From Phocoena phocoena (taxonomy: Eukaryota; Chordata; Mammalia; Artiodactyla; Phocoenidae): DNA of 64,000 nt. Below, in pieces: positions 22,195 through 33,311 of the stretch. A model generated the notes under the pieces. That model searched no databases. It was not told where the DNA came from and saw only the letters and a list, made by a program, of their open reading frames with translations. The stretch lies in assembly GCF_963924675.1 (NCBI RefSeq), contig NC_089222.1, positions 6,640,501 to 6,704,500 of the forward strand. The letters are read 5' to 3'. Numbering within the stretch: the first letter of the stretch is position 1; each line of letters opens with the position of its first letter. Position numbers and translations under genes: made by a program.

Positions 22195-22371
22195 GTGGTA
22201 CGCAGGCCTCTCACTGTTGTGGCCTCTCCCGTTGCGGGGCACAGGCTCAGCAGCCATGGCTCACGGGCCCAGCCGCTCCATGGCATGTGGAATCTTCCCG
22301 GACCAGGGCACGAACGCGTGTCCCCTGCATTGGCAGGTGGACTCTCAACCACTGCACCACCAGGGAAGCCC
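22195..22371 (-). mobile_element. CHR-type SINE nested in L1, internal deletion
   Basis: Second antisense SINE in the same L1, with a T-run of about 17 as its tail and near-identical flanks (tgtgtgtagattttt on the left, tgtttgtagattttt on the right). It lacks the stretch around ccggacgcgcagg that other copies have. Confidence 0.9.
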
Positions 22372-23647
22372 TGTTTGTAGATTTTTTGATGATGGCCATT
22401 CTGACTGGTGTGAGATGATATCTCATTTAGTTTTGATTTGCATTTCTCTAATGATTAGTGATGTTGAGCATCCTTTCATGGGTTTGTTGGCAATCTGTAT
22501 ATCTTCTTTGGAGAAATGTCTATTTAGGTCTTCTGCCCGTTTTTGGATTGGGTTGTTTGTTTTTTTGATATTGAGCTGCATGAGCTGCTTGTAAATTTTG
22601 GAGATTAATCCTTTGTCAGTTGCTTCATTTGCAAATATTTTCTCCCATTCTGAGGGTTGTCTTTTGGTCTTGTTTATGGTTTCCTTTGCTGTGCAATAGC
22701 TTTTAAGTTTCATTAGGTCCCATTTGTTAATTTTTGTTTTTATTTCCATTTCTCCAGGAGGTGGGTCAAAAAGTATCTTGCTGTGATTTATGTCATAGAG
22801 TGTTCTGCCTATGGTTTCCTCTAAGAGCTTTGTAGTGCCTGGCCTTACATTTAGGTCTCTAATCCATTTTGAGTTTATTTTTGTGTATGTTGTTAGGGAG
22901 TGTTCAAATTTCATTCTTTTACATGTAGCTGTCCAGTTTTCCCAGCACCACTTATTGAAGGGGCTGTCTTTTCTCCACTGTATATTCTTGCCTCCTTTCT
23001 CAAAAATAAGGTGACCATATGTGCATGGGTTTATCTCTGGGCTTTCTATCCTGTTCCATTGATCTATATTTCTGTTTTTGTGCCAGTACTATATTGTCTT
23101 GATTACTGTAGTTTTGTAGTATAGTTTGAAATCAGGGAGCCTGATTCCTCCAGCTCCGTTTTTCTTTCTCAAGATTGCTTTGGCTATTCGGGGTCTTTTG
23201 TGTTTCCATACAAATTGTGATATGTTTTGTTCTAGTTCTGTGAAAAATGCCATTTGTAGTTTGATAGGGATTGCATTGAATCTGTAGATTGCTTTGGGTA
23301 GTAGAGTCATTTTCACAATATTGATCCTTCCAATCCAAGAACATGGTATATCTCTCCATCTATTTGTATCGTGTTTAATTTCTTTCATCAGTGTCTTATA
23401 GTTTTATGCATACAAATCTTTAGTCTCCTTAGGTAGGTTTACTCCTAGGTATTTTATTCTTTTTGTTGCAATGGTAAATGGGAGTGTTTCCTTAATTTCA
23501 CTTTCAGATTTTTCATCATTAGTGTATAGGAATGCGAGAGATTTCTCTGGATTAATTTTGTATCCTTCTACTTTACGAAATTCATTGATTAGCTCTAGTA
23601 GTTGGCACTGTTGCCTGCTTTTTCCTAACTTTAGAAGGCTTAATAAG

Positions 23648-23795
23648 GGAGTTCCCTGGTGATCCATTGGTTAGCATTCCAGGCTTTCACTGCCAAGCAC
23701 TGGGTTCAATCCCTGGGCAGGGAACTGAGATCCCACAAGCTGTGTGGCATGGCTAAAATAAGTAAAATAAAATAAGATGATAAAATGAAATCAAA
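23648..23795 (+). mobile_element. short CHR-type SINE
   Basis: gggagttccctggtgatcca, then tgggttcaatccctgggcag, then gggaactgagatcccacaag, followed by an A-rich aaaataagtaaaataaaataa tail. It is diverged, comparable to the copy at 14424. Confidence 0.85.
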
Positions 23796-24026
23796 CGCTT
23801 GATAATAAGAACATCACTGTGAGAAGCCCAAGCCATGGACTTTACGGACCTCTTGGTTTCCTTAGAGAATTCGTCAGCTCCCGTTTTTGGAGAGCAGAGC
23901 TGGTGCTGACAGGTGATGTGGCGCCACTGACTGCAGAGCAGAATTTAGCAGAGCCGGGATGTCTGTTTTTGTCCCAGATGCTGGCATGAGTAACTTCATC
24001 AGCACCTCACCATCATCCTTAAGAGG

Positions 24027-24211
24027 AAGGCCAGTGGGTCTAAATCCTGGCTGCACGAAGGAATCCCCTGGAGAACTCTGAAATTATGCTACCATCAAGG
24101 ACCAGGGCACTCTGATTAAATCCACTTCTCTGAGCTGGAGCCCAGGCACTTGCATTTCTTTTAAAACGCCTCAGTTGATTCTGAAGGACAGCCAGCTTGA
24201 GAACCACTGGG
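24027..24211. mobile_element. MER5A-type hAT DNA transposon remnant
   Basis: Non-autonomous hAT element of MER5 type: 'ccagtgggtctaaatcctgg', 'ctgcacgaaggaatcccctg', 'agaactctgaaattatgct' and a terminal 'cagcttgagaaccactgg' that is an inverted copy of the start. Confidence 0.75.
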
Positions 24212-24574
24212 ACGGGTGACTTTAACCCACTTTACTGAGTGCACCCTGTGACCCAGGAGTCCCCACTTGCTGGGTCACTCAGGCAGTGGGTCAGGACTCC
24301 AACCCAGGTCAGTCTGAGCCCAAAGCTTATGTTCTTTCTTCTCAACACACCGCTCACCCTGAGGGAAATCAGTCCATGGCATGAAGTCTGGACCTGATTG
24401 CAAGCTGCTTTGTGCTGCCCTGCCCACTCCCTGCCTCAGTTTATAGACTGGAAGTCCCTAGGGAGGAGCCCTCCTCCCCTGTCCTTGGGACCCTTTATAG
24501 AGCTGGCACCCAGAAGAGATTCATGCTGTGCAAGTTGGTTTAGGATCACAGTGGGATGGTTCTAGAAGGGATTT

Positions 24575-24742
24575 TAGAACTGTGCTTCTCAAAATTTAAT
24601 GTTCATACAAATCCCCAGAGGATCGTATTAGAACACAGGTCTTGGTTCAGTAGGTCTGGGGTGTGGCCTGGGATTCTGCCTTTCATTGAGCTCCCGGGAG
24701 ATGTCTGTGCTGCTGGCCCACTGACCACACTTTAGGTAGTGA
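24575..24742. mobile_element. MER5A-type hAT DNA transposon remnant
   Basis: 'ctgtgcttctcaaaatttaa', 'ggttcagtaggtctggggtg', 'gcctgggattctgcctttca' and 'ccactgaccacactttaggt' match the MER5 order. Confidence 0.75.
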
Positions 24743-24984
24743 ATCTTTAGCGATCATTTAGCTGACCTGCGGCTTTCTGCTGACATGGAAAATCTGGTCT
24801 AAGTCTCCAACCTATGTTCCTCTGTTTCTATTGTACAAGATACTGAATGGTCCACAGTTAGAGTTCCACTTAGGGTGACCAACCATCTCACTTCTGCCTG
24901 AGACTGAGGGGTTCCCCAGGACGTGGGACTTTGGGTGCTGAAATGAAGTCTCATGAGGACGGGGATGAATTGTTCACCCTAGTT

Positions 24985-25135
24985 CCAGTAGCTTTAGTGC
25001 TCAAGACCCAGCTCCCCACAGGGAACTTGGGCAAGTGACTTGCTTTCTTTGAGCCTCCATTTCCCTATCTGTGAAATAAGAATAATAAATGAAACTTCCT
25101 AGAATACTTACAAGGATCGAATTAGATGGTGTACG
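24985..25135 (+). repeat. MIR SINE
   Basis: Forward MIR: 'cttgggcaagtgacttgct', 'gagcctccatttccctatct' and 'gtgaaataagaataata'. Confidence 0.75.
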
Positions 25136-26095
25136 CAGAGCACTGGGCCTGCTGTTACTATATTCATCCTGACTAAACATTGACCTGACTCAGCACTCCC
25201 CTCCATCACTGAAAAGAAGAAACACCCCAGAGATCAAGTGTAAGTGGTCATGGATCATCTGTGTTGCACCATCTCTGTACAGAGAGGGCAGCTTGTAAAT
25301 TACCTCCTGCCCACAGATATGATGGACAAGCCGGTGTGAAGCCATTCGTCATTCAGCATGCAGTTTGCCTACCCCGAATGTCAATACTAATGATTTTTGC
25401 TTGTTGTTTAGGGGAAGAGAGGCCTGGCTGAGGCTTGGCCACCTTGGGACACTGTGAGCTGGCCCCTTGTGTTCTGTTGACCTTGTTTATCCATTAGTGT
25501 TTCTCTGAGCGTTGTAACAGCTTATGAGGGCCACTGCATGCAGCTAATGATAATTTTTCCGTCTCCTGACCCATCCTTGTCTTAACACTAGATAGCCGTA
25601 AACCAACAGGCACACGAACAGACAAGGCACTGAAATCCCCGTGCTCAGTTGGCCTCATCTTGGGTGAAAGTGGCTGGCTTTGCCCGTCCTTACCTGGGAA
25701 AGCCGATTCACTCACCTGTCAAATGCCAGCCGTTTATCAGAGCACTTAGTCTGCCAAATATGTGACGATCATGTGAGAAGCAAAGCGCACTTTTGTTTTT
25801 CTATGAGGACTAGTAAGTAGGGCTGCTCCAGGGAGCAGATGATTCCACAGTAGTGGTTACCTGGCCTGAACCGCTGCCTACCAGCATTTTAGACAAGAAA
25901 ACAAATGAACAACAAAGCAGAGGCTACTCTTGATTTCCTCGAGCATAAAATGTGACTGCAGGAAGGTTCCAGCACAGTTGCACTTTCACTTATGAGCATC
26001 TTAAAGGCAAAATTGGGAGATTTTTTTGTCTCTGGTCCCATCTCTGCTTGCTGTCGTCAGAGCTGCTGCCATTCTAACGTATGCTCTTTGACGTA
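25136..26095. other. unassigned intronic sequence
   Basis: No gene or repeat recognised. Small ORFs only. Confidence 0.45.
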
Positions 26096-26535
26096 TGGAG
26101 TCAACGTCTCCATTTCACAGACAGGAAAATAGAGGCCAAGTGCTTGGTGAATGCACGTATCTGGCGCTAGTGACGAGGCTCCGACCACAGCTTACAAGCC
26201 AAGCCGCGATTTGGTGGCGTGAATTTGCAAAAATGGCCCCGAGCCTCAGCTTCCAAATCAGTAAATTGAGACAGTGGTAACTCATCAGGCAACCCTCTAA
26301 CTACTAAAAATAGCTGAGGTTTATTACGTGCTTGGTCCCTGCCAACCACTGTTCTCAGGGTATGGCCTCCACCGCTCCTCCTAATGGCCTTGTTGGAAGA
26401 ATGGTCACTGTGCCACTTTGCAGATAAGGAAGCACGAGTACAGAGAGTGCAAGCAAAGAGGCAGCAGTAAGTGGCCTGGCTGGGTCAGACCCTGGCCACA
26501 CTGTTTGGTGTGACCTTGAGTAAAACTCAGCCTCT
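26096..26535 (-). repeat. one or two antisense MIR copies
   Basis: 'ctccatttcacagacaggaa' near 26110 and a second set at about 26300-26500 ('gctgaggtttattacgtgct', 'cactttgcagataaggaag'). They are diverged and boundaries are approximate. Confidence 0.55.
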
Positions 26536-26539
26536 GAAA

Positions 26540-27185
26540 GCCAGAGTCTGGGAGCACATCCTCAATATGCAGAAAGATCATGGGTTTTTGAAGCAGGCAA
26601 CAAACTAAAACGTGAACCAACACACAAGCAGAGAGCATCTCACCTTGTCCGCCAAGCAGCCACCTGTTGGTGGGGCCTGAGACTGAGAGCAGGGAAAGAT
26701 TCCAGTTCCCTTCCAGAAAGGGTAGGAGATAGGAAGTCCTGTTCATGGAACATGCAATGCTCCAAAGTCAAGGCTTACACAGACTGCAAATGGCATTGAT
26801 AGTTGGCCTCCCTGTGCAGGAACGGTGCCTGGGGGCCTGGCCTCTGTGTGTACGTGTTCCTGACACAGTGGTGACTCTCTTCCAAATGGAACAGTGATTT
26901 CTTTCTCACTGGCTTCTTCCTGGGCACATACAATGTGCCAGGTGTGGGGTGATCTTTTCTTATCAGATAACAATCCGAACTTTTGGGGGGGTTCCCTAGA
27001 ACACCAGGAACTGAGGGAGACCATGACATCTTTCTATACCTTCAATAGAATATTTTCTATTTTTTGAAAATGTAATGATAACATGTTCAGTTTTTGAAAG
27101 AGAATCTCGTAGAAAGGCAAATAGTGAAAACGAAATCTTCTATCCCCACCCTAGTGCACTCTGTTTTATTCGAGAGACTGTGTTC
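26540..27185. other. unassigned intronic sequence
   Basis: ORFs of 84-113 codons on the minus strand overlap one another in different frames and show no domain. No gene is supported. Confidence 0.4.
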
Positions 27186-27189
27186 TACA

Positions 27190-27487
27190 GAAGGGGAAGG
27201 GGGTGGATGAAGGTGGTCCAGCTATAAGATCAATACATCCCAGGGGTGTCATGTGCAGTGTGGTGACTATAGCTAACAATACTGTATAATGTATTTGAGA
27301 GTTCTAGGAAAGTACATCTTAAAAGTTCTCATCACAAGAAAAGAATTACAGCTGTGTGAGGTGATGGATTTTAACTAGAGTTATTGTAGCAGTATTCTCA
27401 ATATATATACACATCAAATCATTATGTTGTACATCTTCAACTTATACCATGTTATGTCAATTATATCTGAATAAAGCTGGAAAAATA
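27190..27487 (+). mobile_element. old L1 3' end
   Basis: L1 tail landmarks: 'gtggtgactatagctaacaa', 'atcattatgttgtacatctt' and 'gtcaattatatctgaataaa'. Same family of tail as at position 1-30. Confidence 0.8.
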
Positions 27488-27499
27488 AACTCTATGGAA

Positions 27500-28075
27500 G
27501 GGTATATGTATACACCCCCCTCTTGTTTTTACATGGAATGGAAACGTACCATGTCCCCTGTTTTTCATATTGCTTTATTCAGCATATATTGATGTTTCTA
27601 TTTTTTTTTTAATTTTATGGCTACACAATTTTCTAATTCAGGAACATATTTTGATTTATTTTACTGGCCCTTTTAAAAGAAAAATAAGCTATTTTCATCC
27701 TATCACTAATAAAAACAATGAATATCATCGTGCATACATAATTCTTTTTTTTGCGGTACGCGGGCCTCTCACAGCTGTGGCCTCTCCCGTTGCGGAGCAC
27801 AGGCTCCGGACGCGCAGGCTCAGCGGCCATGGCTCACGAACGCAGCCGCTCCGCGGCATGTGGGATCTTCCCGGACCGGAGCACGAACCCGTGCCCCCTG
27901 CATCGGCAGGCGGACTCTCAACCACTGCGCCACCAGGGAAGCCCGACATACATAATTCTTTGTGTACATGTTCACATGTATCCATAGAGTAAACTTACAG
28001 AAGTGGAATTTAGGGGGAAGGCATATTTAATTCTCATGGGTATTGCCAAAGTGTCCCATGGAAATTTTTTATTGA
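27500..28075 (-). repeat. old L1-like LINE fragment split by a SINE
   Basis: Antisense LINE pattern 'ttttcatattgctttattca', 'acagaagtggaatttaggg', 'gggtattgccaaagtgtccc'. The SINE at 27753-27944 interrupts it. The subfamily is uncertain. Confidence 0.5.
27753..27944 (-). mobile_element. CHR-type SINE with perfect target duplication
   Basis: Antisense SINE from gcggtacgcgggcctctcac to ccaccagggaagccc. The target duplication catacataattcttt is at 27733-27747 and 27947-27961. Confidence 0.94.
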
Positions 28076-28079
28076 TCAA

Positions 28080-28690
28080 TTTCTACATATATTTCTTTCA
28101 TTAAAGAGTAGAGTGGGTGCTTTCAAACCAGTAACCTCTTTATGTGAAAACTGCCTTGCAGACTTCTCAGAGCATGAATTCTCAAAGTGGAACAAAATGA
28201 GTGACTTCCTGCTTTTTCGTCCCTGCCATCCCCTCTCCAATCTATCTCTCCACTTACTTCCGTTGTGCTACTTCCATATGGATATTGGTTTCAATATTCA
28301 AAAACTCAATAATGCCATAAAATCGAAAGATACCCTGTGCTTTCAAATGGGGATGAATGCAACAGAAAGAATGCATCTTGTAAGTGGGGCTGTGCCATCT
28401 TGACTCAAAACTAAAATGCTGATCCTTGGAAGAGCTCTAATTCATTTAGATCTAAAGCCAGCTGTGGTTGGAAGTTTCATTTTCCTTGGAGTCCATAGCC
28501 ATTAAAAGGTAAAAGCACATTTGCCTAATTCTGTATTTCAGTGATTTTTTTTCTTCTGTTCCTAACTCCATATTCTTCTTATTTTTTCATCATTGCCATT
28601 TAGAAAACATTAGGCCTAGAAATCATCTGGAATGTCTATAGTGTGTGTCTATGGTAAAAATGCCATATTTATTGAAGACCCAAAATTTCC
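28080..28690. other. unassigned intronic sequence
   Basis: A 96-codon ORF at 28113-28403 has no domain; nothing else is recognised. Confidence 0.4.
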
Positions 28691-28696
28691 CAACAG

Positions 28697-28908
28697 TAAT
28701 GATGATCACCGTTTATTGAGCTCTTGAGCTCTTTACAAACATGAATTCATTTACTCCCTAAAGGAATGATCACGATTTAATGGACTAGATGTCATTCTCT
28801 CTACTTTACAAAAGAGGAAAGATGCCCTTAAAGGTTAAATTTCTTGCCCAAGACTAAATAGATTGAAAATGGTAGGCATAGGATTCAAATCCAAGACCTT
28901 CTGACCGG
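28697..28908 (-). repeat. MIR SINE, near full length
   Basis: Antisense MIR in full order: 'ccgtttattgagctcttgag', 'gaattcatttactccctaaa', 'ctttacaaaagaggaaagat', 'ttcttgcccaagactaaata', 'ggattcaaatccaagacctt'. Confidence 0.85.
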
Positions 28909-28960
28909 ACATCTTGTGTGCCAAATGTTGACACCACCCTTTGGTATTTTCTTGCCAGCT

Positions 28961-29080
28961 CATTACTTCTGGGCCACTTCTGTAGAATCTTGGTAGGAGG
29001 GGACATTTCTATAAAGTGGACATTACTTCTGGGCCACTTCTGTAGAATCTTGGTAGGAGGGGACATTTCTATAAAGTGGA
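28961..29080. repeat. perfect tandem duplication, 60 bp x 2
   Basis: Units 28961-29020 and 29021-29080 are identical, each running from cattacttctgggccacttc to ggacatttctataaagtgga. The length is a multiple of three, so the small ORFs over it contain a repeated peptide, but there is no sign of coding function. Confidence 0.97.
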
Positions 29081-29495
29081 GGTTATCACTTCCCTGGTCC
29101 GTGCTGTTGAATAGTCTTAAGGACAATCGCAGCCACTCTTGATAAAATATAAATAGTACCAAGAGCCCTACCCTAAAAGAAGGGAGAGGGAACAGTCCTC
29201 TTTTCTCTCTTCTGTTGGAGACGGTCTCCTATGTTACCTGCTGTCTCTTTGCACCATCCTAGCAGTCCCCAGTGCTGTCAAAGCAACAGAATTAAGTGAA
29301 GGAAATCGGTAAATCATTGCACTTTATGACATGCTAATAAGGAGTAGTGGGAAGAACTCACTCCCTCATATCCTAAGTTACGTTTCCCTCTGTTCCTTGA
29401 GCATCTAAAGTTCTCTCCCATCCTAGAGATCATATAAGCCTTGTGTAATAGGCATTAGAAGAACCTCCTATCTGGATGGCATCTTGCGATCTTGT
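29081..29495. other. unassigned intronic sequence
   Basis: Nothing recognised. Confidence 0.4.
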
Positions 29496-29499
29496 CTGA

Positions 29500-29790
29500 C
29501 ACCTGGCATCTTTATATTTATAGGTAGAAAATGGGAAGTTAATGTGTTTAATTGTTTAGCCCAAATAGAGTCAGTAGTGAGTGGTGGAGCTGGGCTGCCT
29601 GGAATCCAGGTCTGCTGACTGTTTCCCAGGACCTTTTGTCCTCCTCAGGGTGTCAGGGGAATTGGTTATTGTCTCATTCTTTCTTCACAGTGAAAGTATA
29701 AAATGAATGTTCTTCTCATTTTGTAGATGAGGAAACTGACATTGTTACTTGGCTGATGTTATACCCAAAGTGTGGGGGCTGGGGGTGAAT
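29500..29790 (-). repeat. antisense MIR fragments
   Basis: Two MIR-like stretches: 29510-29630 ('gtggtggagctgggctgcct') and 29700-29780 ('cattttgtagatgaggaaac'). They are diverged and could be one broken copy. Confidence 0.6.
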
Positions 29791-30179
29791 GCAAGCTCAC
29801 AGCTTTCTACTCTCTCTCTGCTTCCTGAGTCAGGGCTCCTGTCTGCCATCCTGTGCCTTGGGTTTAAACCTGGGTGGATCCCTTCACTTCTCAGCCTCTA
29901 AATGAATTCAGAGGTCCCTCCCAGCCCTATGATTCTCTGATCCTACAGTGGATGTGGGGTGAAAAGGTGGGACTCCTTGGAGCAATAAATCACTACAGCC
30001 TGCAGGACTCCAGAAGCAGATCAAGCCTCCTTCGTTCCACCCCTCACTGTCAGCTGTGCACAGCGTTCATCTCAGTGTGAACTGCTGTAATCGTCCCTAC
30101 TGAGTTTCCTGACTTACTCTCTCATGCTTCCAACTTAGCCAACACTGTGCTAGGCCAGGACTTAGCTGCAGACCCGATA

Positions 30180-30246
30180 GCCCCCCCCCACACACAAACA
30201 CATGGACACATACGTGCACACACGCACACACACGTGCACACACATA
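30180..30246. repeat. poly-C and (CA)n microsatellite
   Basis: A run of C followed by ca repeats with tg and gc interruptions, about 65 bp. Likely length-variable. Confidence 0.85.
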
Positions 30247-30249
30247 TTC

Positions 30250-30670
30250 AGATGCCCGTAGCAATTCTTATTTCCTCATGCAGACCTTCCAAACTTCTTA
30301 TTCAGGTGGTCAGCATGATCCAGGTTCTGGCCCCAATTTACCTTGCACTTTCATGTTTACAAAACTCCTCTTCTCTCATCCCAAGTTCTGGCTCTTGCAG
30401 AACCGTGCCTAGTTTCCTAACCCTTCTGAGGCTTGGCCTCAAGTTTTCCTTCTTACCTGACATGTAGTTTGTTTTTTTTTTTTTTGCCTCTGTGTCTCTG
30501 AAAATTTAACCATCCATTGTTTTTTCACTCTTATTTTTTCTGTCCTTTAAACATTTTATGTGAAAACATAATCTTACTAATTCTTCCAGAAGGTCTACTC
30601 TCAATGTCCCGCCTTTTCTTGAAGACCACCTAATTCTTCATAAGAGGAATAAACACCCTTTCTCTGAATT
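30250..30670. other. unassigned intronic sequence
   Basis: Pyrimidine-rich with a T-run near 30472-30485. No gene or repeat is recognised. Confidence 0.4.
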
Positions 30671-30674
30671 TCCA

Positions 30675-30815
30675 TGATGGTATTTCCCAAAGTTGTCTGA
30701 ACAAACACTTGGAGAGTTTTAAAGGTCTCCTATTTCCTAAGTTTCCTATTTCCCACTCTAGATTTACTGAGTCAGACAATCCAAGGAAAGAACCCAGGAA
30801 TCAGTATTTTCAACT
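30675..30815. mobile_element. MER5-type hAT remnant (weak)
   Basis: 'tttcccaaagttgtctgaac', 'cttggagagttttaaaggtc' and 'gaacccaggaatcagtattt' suggest a diverged hAT-type non-autonomous element. Confidence 0.4.
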
Positions 30816-30869
30816 CCCCCCCTCAACAATTTAATATCATAAGATTGTTGGCTCTTCGTAGATAAACCC

Positions 30870-32340
30870 AAAAATGTGATGCAATAGTGCAAAAGATACT
30901 AATAGGAGTTAATTGTGAACTAGACAAAATGATACAATAATTTATCTGAAAGAAGAAACATCAGCAAACACTCCAGGAAATTATGAAAAAGGAGCGATCT
31001 GACAGGAGATATTTATCCTAAATTGTATCGAAAAACCATAATAATTAAATAATTTGGTCCTGAATAATAGGTAATAAAATACAGATGAGAACATCTAGAA
31101 GTAAACCTCAGTACTTACGTACATGGGGGTGTAAATTATGATAAAAGTAACATTTCAATTCATTGTTGAAAACAGGAATTATTAAATCCATGGGTTGGGG
31201 ACCACTGGGTAAACATTTAGACAAATACATAAAATAAATTCTTATTCCACTCTTGATACCAAAATAAATTACAGATTGAAAAAAGGTTCAAACATAAAAA
31301 CTTAAGCCATAAATTTATGGAAGGAAGCCCAGGTGAATAAATTTATACTCCTGTAATGGAAAGGGCCTCTGTAGTCAGGACACAAACCCAAACTATACAG
31401 GAGAGAAATGATAAATCTAACTACATAAAATTAATAACTTGTGTTTGGGAAAAACAATTCAAAAACTAAGTAAAAAAACAAATGACACATTTGGAAAACA
31501 ATATTTAAACACCATTGGCAGATAAATGGCCAATTTCTTTAATTAACAAAGAGCTTATAAGAATCAATAAGAAAAGACAAACAACTTGAAAGAAAAATGA
31601 AGAATATGAACAGACACAGTACAAATAAAGAAAAATATATTGCCAGTAAAAATGTAAAACTACACTTATTTTCACTCATAATTAACAACATATAAGTAAA
31701 AATAATAGGATATATAGTCATTCACTTAGGAGATTAGTAAATTTTTAAAAGTTGAGTATGGCAAAAGCCACTCTTACACACAATTGTGTGCAAGGAAATA
31801 CATTTTTTGTGAACTCTGTACAAGGTGCTTTGATGATACTTATATATGCTTGTTTTTTTATAGCAGGTACTCTTAGCCCTAACAAGCTTGTTACTAGGAA
31901 TACACTGTATAAGGTCACTCACACATATAAATAAGGATGTTAAATGCAGTGTTGGTTTTTAAAGCTCAAACTGGAAACAATAAAAGTGAACATCAGGGCT
32001 TCCCTGGTGGTGCAGTGGTTGAGAGTCCGCCTGCCGATGCAAGAGGTACGGGTTCGTGCCCCGGTCCGGGAAGATCCCACATGCCACGGAGCGGCTGGGT
32101 CCGTGAGCCATGGCCGCTGAGCCTGCGCGTCCGGAGCCTGTGCTCGGCAACGGGAGAGGCCACAACAGTGAGAGACCCGCGTACCGAAACAAACAAACAA
32201 AAAAAGTGAACATCAGTAGGGGATCCATTAGATTAAATTATGGTACATTCAAAATGTTGGAAGGGAGTACAGCTGTGAAAAAATAAGTATATCTTTATGT
32301 TGTGATGTGGAAAAAAAAGTCTCAAATGTCACAGCAGTGA
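30870..32340 (+). mobile_element. old L1 or HAL1-like LINE, interrupted by a SINE
   Basis: A-rich sense-strand LINE sequence ('gacaggagatatttatccta', 'aaacaatatttaaacaccat', 'aaagagcttataagaatcaa', 'aaaatgttggaagggagtac'). Many stops, no open frame. The SINE at 31997-32190 is inserted near its right end. The subfamily cannot be decided by eye. Confidence 0.6.
31997..32190 (+). mobile_element. CHR-type SINE with perfect target duplication
   Basis: Full-length body and an aaacaaacaaac-type tail. The target duplication aaaagtgaacatcag is at 31982-31996 and 32202-32216. Conflicting ORFs across it are SINE translations. Confidence 0.95.
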
Positions 32341-32533
32341 AAGCAAGGCTCAGAAGGGTAAAGAGAAATCCCCAAAGAAATCCCTTTGGGAGTGAGAATA
32401 TGAGGGTTCTTTGATAGCTATCCTGATGTAACCACATTCATTTCCAAAAATAAACATAAGATATCATTAGCAGTTGTTATCTTTGGGAGGGTCTTGGGTT
32501 TTTTAAGTCACTTTGTGCAGATAAAATGTTCCA

Positions 32534-32669
32534 CTAGGTGCAGATGAACCGGTTTGCAGAGCAGAAATAGAGACAATGTAGAGAACAAACGTATGGACAC
32601 CAAGGGGGGAAAGTGGCGGGGGGTGGTGGTGGTGTGATGAATTGGGAGATTGGGATTGACACATATACA

Positions 32670-32715
<46 letters not shown>

Positions 32716-32800
32716 ATGGATAACTAATAACCTGCTGTATAAAAAAATAAATAAAATAAAATTGAAAAATTAAAAAAAAATTACAATTAAAAAAAAAAAA
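32534..32800 (+). mobile_element. L1 3' end with (TA)n expansion
   Basis: L1 3' UTR ('cagatgaaccggtttgcaga', 'gatgaattgggagattggga') with a run of about 20 ta units at 32671-32710 and an A-rich tail. The same region without expansion is at 59400-59627. Confidence 0.85.
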
Positions 32801-32906
32801 GATCCACTAGGCCAGGGATAGATGTCTGTCTTGTGCACTGTTCTGTGCCCAGCAATCAGAGGTGCCCCACAGCTGTACATGGGGTGACTGATTTGATTTG
32901 CTTTTT

Positions 32907-33311
32907 GTAAAAATAAATTTATTTATTTATTTGGCTGTGTTGGGTCTTTGTTGCTGTGCACGGGCTTTCTCTAGTTGCGGCGAGCAGGGGCTACTCTTCG
33001 TTGTGGTGCGTGGGCTTCTCATTGCGGTGGCTTCTCTTGTTGCAGAGCATGGGCTCTAGGCACGCGGGCTTCAGTAGTTGTGGCACGTGGGCTCAGTAGT
33101 TGTGGCTCACAGGCTCTAGAGCGCAGGCTCAGTAGTTGTGGTGAACAGGCTCAGTAGTTGTGGCTCATGGGCTCTAGAGCACAGGCTCAGTAGTTGTGGC
33201 ACACAGGCTTAGTTGCTCTGCGGCATGTGGCATCTTCCCGGACCAGGGCTCGAACCCGTGTCCCCTGCATTGGCAGGCCGATTCTTAACCACTGTGCCAC
33301 CAGGGAAGCCC
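32907..33311 (-). mobile_element. long CHR-type SINE with internal tandem repeats
   Basis: About 400 bp antisense element. The tRNA-related end is on the right (ccaccagggaagccc). On the left is ttggctgtgttgggtctttg with an atttatttattt tail. The middle carries five spaced copies of cagtagttgtgg, making it roughly twice the length of the other SINEs here. Short imperfect flanking similarity (tttgctttt) suggests a target duplication. Confidence 0.88.

Larger units (their letters stand above)
21140..23602 (-). mobile_element. 5'-truncated L1, ORF2 C-terminal half and 3' UTR
   Basis: Antisense L1. The T-rich left edge is the tail, then comes the 3' UTR (ggagtataattactttacag, cactagctatctgttttaca). 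From about 21600 rightwards is the C-terminal part of ORF2. Translated pieces on the minus strand at 22423-22914, 23089-23388 and 23404-23667 read as L1 reverse-transcriptase/C-terminal protein (for example [18 protein letters not shown] and [19 protein letters not shown]). The pieces lie in different frames with stops between them, so it is dead. Two SINEs are inserted inside it. It breaks off near 23602, where the related copy at 40.8 kb continues. Confidence 0.92.
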
